The position numbers and the translations under genes were made by a program. From the NCBI GenBank assembly GCA_947630855.1, contig CANRJF010000020.1:1-37098 (forward strand): DNA of 37,098 nt, given 5' to 3'. Positions 18,114 to 24,554 of this stretch are shown here, one piece after another. Each line of letters begins with the position of its first letter. Position 1 is the stretch's first letter. Source of the DNA: an uncultured Lachnospiraceae bacterium (GTDB lineage: Bacteria; Bacillota; Clostridia; Lachnospirales; Lachnospiraceae). The notes beneath the pieces are model-generated. The model was not told the origin of the DNA. It saw nothing but the letters and a program-made list of their open reading frames with translations, and did not search any database.

Positions 18114-18757
18114 ACAACGCGGACCGGCTGTACTGGCTGGGACGATATACGGAACGGGTGTACACAACACTGCGTTTGTATTCTAAAAGTTTTGATATTA
18201 TGATTGATGAAATTACGGATACTTATCAGGCATTTTGTGAAATGATAGACATACCGGACATTTATGGCTCCAAAGACAAATTCCGCCGGAATTATCCTTT
18301 TGACGAGGCAAATCCGGATTCCATTATCAGCAATCTGCTCCGTGCCTATGACAATGCGGTGGAATTAAGGGAGGAGATTGGCTCCGAGGCATTATCCTAC
18401 GTGCAGCTTGCCATTTACAGCATGAATAAGGCAAAAATCAGCAAGGCGCCTTTAATTGAAATGCAGCGCGCCATGGACAATATTTTAGCATTCTGGGGAA
18501 TTGCAGACGATTCCATTGATTCCAGGGAAGTGCGGAACATGATTAAAACAGGAAAACGCATTGAGCGTCTTGATTTGTATGCCAGACTTAACATGGACAG
18601 AAAAGATTTAGTCCGGGAAGTAAACCGTCTTGCTTACAGAATTACGGTCAGCGGCCTTTCCTACAAAAAAGAGAATATAAAAATGCTGAAAGAACTTGTA
18701 GAAGCTCCCCAAATTGATTATTATAAGATTGTGGAAATGGCGGAAACAGTCTTATAA
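18095..18757 (+). CDS. Alpha-E domain protein (DUF403 type)
   Basis: An all-helical protein of 220 residues, matched by its start: SVDNADRLYWLGRYTERVYTT follows the family pattern in which an ANRLYWxGRYxERAE-like helix comes first. The start ATG lies inside the ATP-grasp gene after GGGAGGAGG, so the two are coupled. It is shorter than the roughly 300-residue proteobacterial members I know of and may lack a C-terminal portion of the fold; no frameshift is apparent. Its role is unknown; constant linkage with the ATP-grasp ligase suggests a partner or scaffold subunit. Confidence 0.85.
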   Translation: MGVISVDNADRLYWLGRYTERVYTTLRLYSKSFDIMIDEITDTYQAFCEMIDIPDIYGSKDKFRRNYPFDEANPDSIISNLLRAYDNAVELREEIGSEALSYVQLAIYSMNKAKISKAPLIEMQRAMDNILAFWGIADDSIDSREVRNMIKTGKRIERLDLYARLNMDRKDLVREVNRLAYRITVSGLSYKKENIKMLKELVEAPQIDYYKIVEMAETVL

Positions 18758-18774
18758 AAAGGAGTTTAATCAGC

Positions 18775-19584
18775 ATGAAACAGCTACATTTTGACTATTA
18801 CATGCAGATTACATATGCAGGGTGTGTCAGCGAATGCCACTACACCCTAAAATGTATTCCTGCGGATAACATCAGACAGCGTCTATTAGGTTTTTCCATG
18901 GAAATCCTTCCCAAAAATAAGTGGATGGAAGGGGTGGATTCTTTTGGCAATGCCATGGTTTACGGCAGCATAGAAAAGGAGCAGAGAGACTTTTCTTTTC
19001 ACATTCAGGGAGACGTGGAGATAGATATAAGGGAATATGAGACAGTAAAAGACGATGGGGAGATTTTTGTATATCAATACCCTTATGGTCTTTCCACGCC
19101 CGGGGAGGAATTGGAAAGGTTTTATCAAAGCCTTTTGGGTGAATTGAATGCCAAGCCTGACGACTATGAAAAAGGCGTTTTTCTGATGCATATTCTGTAC
19201 GGGAATTTTATTTATGAAAAAGAAGTGACGGATGTAAACACCACGGCGGAGGAGGCGTGGAAATTAGGGAAAGGGGTGTGCCAGGATTACGCCCATATCC
19301 TTATTGCCTTATGCCGCAGGGCAGGCATCCCTGCCCGTTATGTCAGCGGAATGCTGATTGGGGAGGGTTACAGCCACGCCTGGGTGGAAATTTACTGTGA
19401 CAATCATTGGTTTGCCCTAGACCCTACCAATAATCTGATTGTGGAGGATTCCCATATAAAAATCGGTGTGGGAAGGGATGCCTTTGACTGCCAGATTAAC
19501 AGGGGGATTGTCATGGGAGGGGGCAGCCAGACCCAGAACATCCGTGTGTGTGTGGAAGAAAAAACAGAGGAGATTAAAACGTAA
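18775..19584 (+). CDS. Transglutaminase-like cysteine protease/amidase
   Basis: A 269-residue cytoplasmic enzyme of the bacterial transglutaminase-like group, with a beta-rich N-terminal domain followed by the papain-like core. The catalytic triad is Cys169 (GKGVCQDYAH), His201 (GYSHAWVE) and Asp216 (FALDPTNN). It probably hydrolyses or transfers an amide bond, and is predicted to act on the product of the ATP-grasp ligase. It lies 17 bp after the alpha-E gene, with AAAAGGAG upstream. Its stop codon overlaps the next start (TAATG). Confidence 0.9.
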   Translation: MKQLHFDYYMQITYAGCVSECHYTLKCIPADNIRQRLLGFSMEILPKNKWMEGVDSFGNAMVYGSIEKEQRDFSFHIQGDVEIDIREYETVKDDGEIFVYQYPYGLSTPGEELERFYQSLLGELNAKPDDYEKGVFLMHILYGNFIYEKEVTDVNTTAEEAWKLGKGVCQDYAHILIALCRRAGIPARYVSGMLIGEGYSHAWVEIYCDNHWFALDPTNNLIVEDSHIKIGVGRDAFDCQINRGIVMGGGSQTQNIRVCVEEKTEEIKT

Positions 19585-20540
19585 TGATAAAGACAATAGC
19601 ATCTGTGGGGCTTCCCGTGGGTGAGGAGCTAAAGATTAAAAAGAACCGGCTGAGTCCTAAGGAAAATCCGTCGGGAAAGTTAAAGAGAATCAGCGTGGTG
19701 ACAGGAATCCACGGAGATGAATTAGAAGGGCAGTTTGTGTGTTTTGAACTGATAAGGAGAATCAAAAAAGAAAGGGAAAATCTTAAAGGCATAGTGGATA
19801 TTTATCCGGCCATGAATCCTCTTGGCATAGATTCCATCACAAGGGGAATACCCGCTTTTGATTTGGATATGAACCGTCTTTTTCCCGGCAGCCAGGAAGG
19901 GGATATGACGGAATACTTAGCGGCAGGGATTATGGAAGATGTGGAAGGTTCCGATGTGGTGATTGACATACATGCCAGCAATATTTTTTTAACGGAAATC
20001 CCCCAGATTCGCATTAATGAATTACATAAAGATGCGTTAGTGCCTTTGGCAAAAAAACTGAATGTGGATTTTATCTGGGTACACGGGGCAAGCACAGTAT
20101 TGGAATCCACATTTGCATACAGTTTAAACAGCAGGAATACAAAAACCCTTGTGGTGGAAATGGGTGTGGGTATGCGAATTACCCAGGAGTACTGCCATCA
20201 GCTTGTAGATGGCATTTTTCATCTTATGGAGTATATGGGCATCTGGAAGGGAAAAACAAAAAAGCCCAGAGTGCCCATTATCTCTGAAAATCCCCAGGAT
20301 GTCAGCTATTTAAATGCCTCCACGGCAGGCATTTTTGTTCCACAGGTAAAACACTGGGAAACTTTAAAAAAGGGGGAGCATATCGGAAGCATTATAGACC
20401 CTCTTAGGGGAAAAGTTTTGGATAAAATCGTATCTCCGGTGGACGGAATTTTATTTACTATACGGGAATATCCGGTGGTGGATGCAGGTTCCCTGGTGGG
20501 GCGGCTGTTATACTCCGGAGCATACACATTTGCCAAATGA
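19584..20540 (+). CDS. Aspartoacylase/succinylglutamate-desuccinylase-family zinc hydrolase
   Basis: A 318-residue M14-like zinc amidohydrolase. Zinc ligands are His43 and Glu46 (GIHGDE) and His130 (DIHASN). Arg98 in DMNRLFPG is the expected carboxylate-binding residue, and Glu192 in VVEMG the expected general base. All are present, so the enzyme should be active, removing an acyl or amino-acid group from a carboxylate-bearing substrate. It is the fourth gene of the ATP-grasp cluster, coupled to the transglutaminase gene by TAATG. Its stop codon lies in the left arm of a 14-bp inverted repeat. The substrate is unknown. It is not AstE of arginine breakdown, because the rest of that pathway is missing. 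Confidence 0.88.
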   Translation: MIKTIASVGLPVGEELKIKKNRLSPKENPSGKLKRISVVTGIHGDELEGQFVCFELIRRIKKERENLKGIVDIYPAMNPLGIDSITRGIPAFDLDMNRLFPGSQEGDMTEYLAAGIMEDVEGSDVVIDIHASNIFLTEIPQIRINELHKDALVPLAKKLNVDFIWVHGASTVLESTFAYSLNSRNTKTLVVEMGVGMRITQEYCHQLVDGIFHLMEYMGIWKGKTKKPRVPIISENPQDVSYLNASTAGIFVPQVKHWETLKKGEHIGSIIDPLRGKVLDKIVSPVDGILFTIREYPVVDAGSLVGRLLYSGAYTFAK

Positions 20541-20588
20541 TTTGCTGTTTTTTGAATACGGAGAATACCTGCTGGCAAATCATTTGGC
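20532..20588 (+). repeat. Perfect 14-bp inverted repeat between the two aspartoacylase-like genes
   Basis: Arms at 20532-20545 and 20575-20588 are perfect reverse complements, separated by 29 bp. The left arm includes the end and stop codon of the upstream gene. No T-run follows, so it is more likely an RNA-processing or stabilising hairpin, or a protein site, than a plain terminator. The right half faintly resembles part of the dispersed repeat at 28311-28331. Confidence 0.55.
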
Positions 20589-20645
20589 TCACGGGTATAA
20601 AAAGAACTGCCTCCGTTACAAAATGATGAGAGTAGGGAGGGAATC

Positions 20646-21578
20646 ATGAAAAAGAAAATTATATATGAATTGAAATCCCTGTACCGGGATAATATGCGGG
20701 TGACAGGCTTTGAGTTTGGAACAGGAAAAAAATCCGTGTGCATTGTGGGAAGCATCAGGGGCAATGAAATCCAGCAGCTTTATGCCTGTTCTCTGCTGGT
20801 AAAACGGTTGAAGAAAATGGAAAAAGAGGGTAGAATAAAGAAAGGCCATACAATCCTGGTGATTCCTTCGATGAATACATATTCCATGAATATCAAAAAA
20901 AGGTTCTGGCCTACGGATAATACGGATATTAACCGTATGTTTCCGGGCTATGATTTGGGGGAAACTACCCAGAGAATTGCAGGAGGGGTATTTGAAACCG
21001 TTAAGGATTACAAATACGGTATTCAGTTTGCCTCTTTTTACATGCCGGGGAAATTTACCCCTCATGTAAGGATGATGAAGGCAGGTTTTTCCCAGGTGGA
21101 TATGGCAAAAGAATTTGGAATGCCCTATGTGGTGCTTAGGAGCGTAAGGCCATATGATACTACTACGTTAAATTATAACTGGCAGATATGGGAAACCCAT
21201 GCATTCAGCATTTATACCACCACAACGGAAAGCATTGACAAGGAAAGGGCCAATATGGCAGTCTGCAGTATTTTAACATTCCTTGCAAAACAGGGGATAG
21301 CAGAGTACCGGGGACATAACGGCTATCAGTCCATGGTGGTAGATGATACGGATATGATTTCCGTCCGTACCGGTGCGGCCGGCATATTTGAGAGCAGTGT
21401 GCATGTAGGCCAGGAAATTTCCAAAGGCCAGACGTTAGCCAGGATTATTGACCCTTATGAGGGGGATGTGATTGAAAAATTAAAATCCCCGGAGGAGGGT
21501 ATCGTGTTTTTTATGCATGATGCTCCTCTGACTTATGCAAATACGGCTGTGTTCAAATTGATAACGGGAGAAAAATAG
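20646..21578 (+). CDS. Aspartoacylase-family paralogue lacking zinc ligands (likely non-catalytic)
   Basis: A 310-residue protein clearly of the same fold and order as the gene before it: the SIRGNE strand (36-41), PSMNTYSMN, DINRMFPG (94-101), and a matching C-terminal beta domain with VGQEISKGQTLARIIDPYEGDV in both. The key residues have changed. The first zinc His is Arg38, the second is Phe128 (GIQFASF), and the general-base Glu region reads TTTTES. Only Glu41 remains. It therefore appears to be a pseudoenzyme, perhaps a binding partner or regulator of the active copy. The frame is intact and the ribosome site good (GGGAGGG), so it is not a decaying gene. Confidence 0.85.
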   Translation: MKKKIIYELKSLYRDNMRVTGFEFGTGKKSVCIVGSIRGNEIQQLYACSLLVKRLKKMEKEGRIKKGHTILVIPSMNTYSMNIKKRFWPTDNTDINRMFPGYDLGETTQRIAGGVFETVKDYKYGIQFASFYMPGKFTPHVRMMKAGFSQVDMAKEFGMPYVVLRSVRPYDTTTLNYNWQIWETHAFSIYTTTTESIDKERANMAVCSILTFLAKQGIAEYRGHNGYQSMVVDDTDMISVRTGAAGIFESSVHVGQEISKGQTLARIIDPYEGDVIEKLKSPEEGIVFFMHDAPLTYANTAVFKLITGEK

Positions 21579-21682
21579 AATGAAGCAATTTTTTAATTTA
21601 TAAAAGCATCAATAGCTCTTAACAATTAATAGCAATTAACCGATATATAAATTGGAAATAACAACGAAAGGAATGCAGTGAT

Positions 21683-22096
21683 ATGGCAAAGGAAGAAATT
21701 ACGCTGAGTGAATGGCAGATTATGGAGGTTTTATGGGCAAGCAGTACACCGCTGACATCTTCTGAGGTTTATAAAAGGATGCAGGGAAATGTGGATATGT
21801 CCCAGAGAATGGTGAGGGTGCTGATGAACCGCCTGAACCAGAAAGAGGTTCTTGGGTATACCGTGGATGACCATGATTCAAGGGTTTACCATTATTTTCC
21901 ATTAAAAGAAAAAGAGGAATGTGTGGGGGAAAAGAGCAGGAGGTTTGTGGACAGTTATTTCTCCGGCAGCGGGACAAATGCAGTGGCGGCGCTTTTGCAG
22001 AATTTTGCATTGACGGATGAACAGATAAAGGAACTGGAGGAGATTTTAGAGAAAAGTAAGGAGCGGGGGCAGAAATCCCCGGATAAAAAGGGGTGA
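21683..22096 (+). CDS. BlaI/MecI-family transcriptional repressor
   Basis: A 137-residue winged-helix repressor. The opening ITLSEWQIMEVLWASSTPLTSSEVYKRM is the classic BlaI pattern, followed by the recognition-helix region MVRVLMNRLNQKEVLGY and a C-terminal dimerisation tail rich in Glu and Lys. Such repressors are cleaved or released when a BlaR1/MecR1-type membrane protease senses a signal. The partner gene lies directly downstream but is frameshifted here. The 104 bp upstream are AT-rich and include short repeated CAATTAA words that could be its operator. Targets may include the ATP-grasp cluster, but the sequence does not prove this. Confidence 0.93.
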   Translation: MAKEEITLSEWQIMEVLWASSTPLTSSEVYKRMQGNVDMSQRMVRVLMNRLNQKEVLGYTVDDHDSRVYHYFPLKEKEECVGEKSRRFVDSYFSGSGTNAVAALLQNFALTDEQIKELEEILEKSKERGQKSPDKKG

Positions 22097-22101
22097 CTGT
22101 C

Positions 22102-23342
22102 ATGACGGACTGGTCATTGCTTGGCAGAATTTTAGATTTTTGCGGGGTGTATTTTACCATCCAGCTTGTGCGGTGTGCGTTTTTTTCATTTTTGCTCATG
22201 GGACTTGTGATGCTGCTTAGGAAAATGTTTTTTTCAAAAGGGACTTTTTTCAGGGGGATGCTGTGGGCATTGTTTTTGATTATTCCTTTCCTTGGAAAAT
22301 TGAAGGTGTTTTATGAAAATGAAGCCGTAGTAAGGGCAACATGGTGGATTACGGCAGGAACCATGTCCTGTCTGTGGATTGACCGTATTTATATTGCGGG
22401 CATTCTGGGGGCTTTCATCTGCATATTTGGGAAGCGGCTTCGCCTTTTAAGGACAGTTGCCGGAATGGAAACAGCCGTGTTTGAAAATGTACGGATATGT
22501 GTTACGGATATGAATGTCACGCCCTTTACGGTGGGACTGTTTAGGCCGAAGATTGTTCTGCCCAAAGTGATGGCGGAGGGTTACGGCATGAATTAAAGTC
22601 TGTGATACAGCATGAGCAGACCCATATCCGGTTAGGGCATTTGTGGTGCGGCTTTGCATGGGATATCCTGCGCTGCCTCTTGTGGGTCAATCCGTTTTTG
22701 ACAATTTGCCAGAAAGATTTCAGGGAGGATATGGAAGATATCTGTGACAGGGTTTGCATACAAAACAGCGGAAAGACGGCCCAGGATTATGGCATGGTAC
22801 TGGTAAAAAGCCTGAAACTCTTACGTTACGGTAATGAGGACATACCGCCTGCCGCTACCTATGTGGGTGAAAAAGACTTTGCGGACATGAAAAGACGGAT
22901 GGGAAAAATTGCAGATTTCCGTCCTTACCAGGCAAGGCTGTGCATAGGCATGGCGGTTATTATGGGGGCATTTTTGTGTATGGTTTTAGCCTTAGTACAT
23001 AATTGTTCTTATGCCCGGTGTAATCAGGATAAAGATATGCTGGTATATGAATATGACGGCAGGGGAGTTATTCTTCCGGATTATGATAATAAACTTCCCC
23101 GGATGATTACGTTTGATGACAGTTACGTTTATGTGGAAAGGGAAGCTTTTGAAAATTTTTTGCAGGAAAGGGGTGCGACGGAGGAAATTTATATTGTTTT
23201 TGGGGGTTTTTACAAACTTCCAGGTATTGCAGGCATCAGTTATTCCTGTTGTTATGAATACGGTTCAAAGGATAAGGTGGTTAAAATCCCTTACGACAAT
23301 GGGATAGATGACTGGTGGGTAAAATTGGTTCAGATACTTTAA
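22102..23342 (+). pseudogene. BlaR1/MecR1-like M56 membrane protease, frameshifted
   Basis: Two consecutive frames together make one M56 protease. The first (22102-22596) encodes transmembrane helices and the block FTVGLFRPKIVLPKVM, which in the family directly precedes the active site. It stops after EGYGMN. The second frame picks up with ELKSVIQHEQTHIRLGH, which carries the zinc motif HExxH (HEQTH), then a further helix (about 22930-23000) and a roughly 100-residue extracellular part. The break needs a -1 shift near 22590. ATGAATGAATTAAAG would read MNELK; loss of one GAAT unit gives the present sequence. No penicillin-binding sensor domain is present. It could be inactivated, phase-variable, or a base-calling error. 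Confidence 0.85.
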
Positions 23343-23408
23343 AGGGAATTATCATATTCTTGTCTTGAACAGTTACGGAAATTCTATTATATCAGGGAGG
23401 ATGAAATT

Positions 23409-24143
23409 ATGGCAATGGAGATTATGAATAACAGCAGTATTTATATGGCACAGAATGGGATGGAAAACAGCGGGGCAGACAGAACGAAAAGGAAGGAAAC
23501 GGAAAAAACGGCAGAAACGACAGGCAGCGGCAAATCCAAAAGCACGGCGGATTATATGAACGGGCTGAAAAAACTTGCTCCAAGCGTAGAGTTCCGCATT
23601 GGAAATGGGTTATCGTCGGCAAAGACCGGAAAGACTTTAACGATTAACCCCAAACTTCTGGAGAAAATGCAGAATGACCCGGAGAAGGAAAAGGAAATGA
23701 AGGAACTCATCAGAGGCGTTGAGAAAGCGGAAAAGCTGGTGAGCAGTCTGGAGAGCGCCTGGGGGCATACATGTGTGTACCGGCACGGTTATATAGATGA
23801 AAACGGAACATTCTGGTCCTGCGCTTATATTGTAAAGGAAGACAAATTAAATCAAAAGCTTCGGGAGGAAAGCCAGAAAAATTCTGAAAAACTCATTGAA
23901 AGGCAAAAAGAAAAGGCAGCGGAAAGAAAAGAAAAATTACAGGAAAAACTGGAAGAAAGCAGGACTTCTAACAAAGCAGAACAGCTTTTATATGAAAAGA
24001 TTACTGATTCCAAAGACGGAATGATTTATCTGTATGATACGGATATCAGGACGATTATAGACGCAGCCAAAGGGGACGGTGCAGGCAGAACGGATGTTAA
24101 GAGACAGGCGGCAGCCGGGGCAAATCTGGATTTGCAGGTATAA
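23409..24143 (+). CDS. DUF6033-like hypothetical protein
   Basis: A 244-residue cytosolic-looking protein with no signal peptide. Layout: a polar N-terminus with a short repeat of Lys/Glu/Thr, then LKKLAPSVEFRIGNGLSSAKTGKTL (about 55-79), a Lys/Glu-rich helical stretch, a WGHTCVYRHGYIDENGTFWS block near 120-140, and a long charged coiled-coil region (about 150-200). It ends with AGANLDLQV. From memory this pattern is that of DUF6033, a protein family of Lachnospiraceae with no known role; I could not check. A GGGAGG site precedes the start. A loose promoter (TTGAAC ... TATATC) lies about 45 bp upstream. Confidence 0.75.
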   Translation: MAMEIMNNSSIYMAQNGMENSGADRTKRKETEKTAETTGSGKSKSTADYMNGLKKLAPSVEFRIGNGLSSAKTGKTLTINPKLLEKMQNDPEKEKEMKELIRGVEKAEKLVSSLESAWGHTCVYRHGYIDENGTFWSCAYIVKEDKLNQKLREESQKNSEKLIERQKEKAAERKEKLQEKLEESRTSNKAEQLLYEKITDSKDGMIYLYDTDIRTIIDAAKGDGAGRTDVKRQAAAGANLDLQV

Positions 24144-24147
24144 AAAA

Positions 24148-24429
24148 ATATTGACAATGCTTCCGGGAGAGCCATTTGTAAGAGAGGCGTCTTCTCTTGC
24201 CACAATTTTACACCGCATGGAAGAACAGGACATGGTAAAGCGTGTGGTTAAGAAGGAGAATCGCAGAAATACTTATGTATATCTGACCCCCCACGGAAAA
24301 GAACTGGCGAGAAAAGTACAAAATAGTTTTGCTAAAATAGAGAGAGAACTTTTTCGGGGAATGGATGAAAAAGAGGTTGAAATCTTTATGAATGTTTTCA
24401 GAAAAATAAATGAAAAACTGACAGAATAG
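24148..24429 (+). pseudogene. Truncated MarR-family regulator
   Basis: The frame encodes the second half of a MarR winged helix: SSLATILHRMEEQDMVKRVVKKENRRNTYVYLTPHGKELA is the recognition helix plus wing, followed by the C-terminal dimerisation helix. The N-terminal roughly 50 residues are missing. The homology begins 5 bp after the stop of the preceding gene, so a deletion or insertion boundary is likely there. No usable start codon with a ribosome site is apparent. Confidence 0.75.
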
Positions 24430-24460
24430 TAAGGACACTTCACGTTTTACAAGGAGGAAA

Positions 24461-24508
24461 ATGAATTTATCATTCACAGCTTGCCATAAAAACGTGTTTT
24501 GCGTATAA
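24461..24508 (+). pseudogene. Orphan ribosome site and start of a lost gene
   Basis: A perfect AAGGAGG (24451-24457) sits 3 bases before an ATG that opens only 15 codons. In intact MarR operons a transporter gene often follows here. This is likely the stub of a deleted second gene, consistent with the truncated MarR fragment just upstream. Confidence 0.35.
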
Positions 24509-24509
24509 T
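24481..24509 (+). promoter_or_regulatory. Promoter of the EAL-domain gene
   Basis: TTGCCA (24481-24486), 17-bp spacer, TATAAT (24504-24509). The next gene begins about 45 bp on. Confidence 0.6.
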
Positions 24510-24554
24510 ATAGAGTATCAGAACCGGGGGAAACAGGAGAGAGGGGCGATTATC

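Noticed and set aside
22585..22604. Programmed -1 frameshift in the BlaR1-like gene
   Set aside because: There is no slippery heptamer at the junction and no clear downstream pseudoknot; loss of a GAAT unit explains it better.
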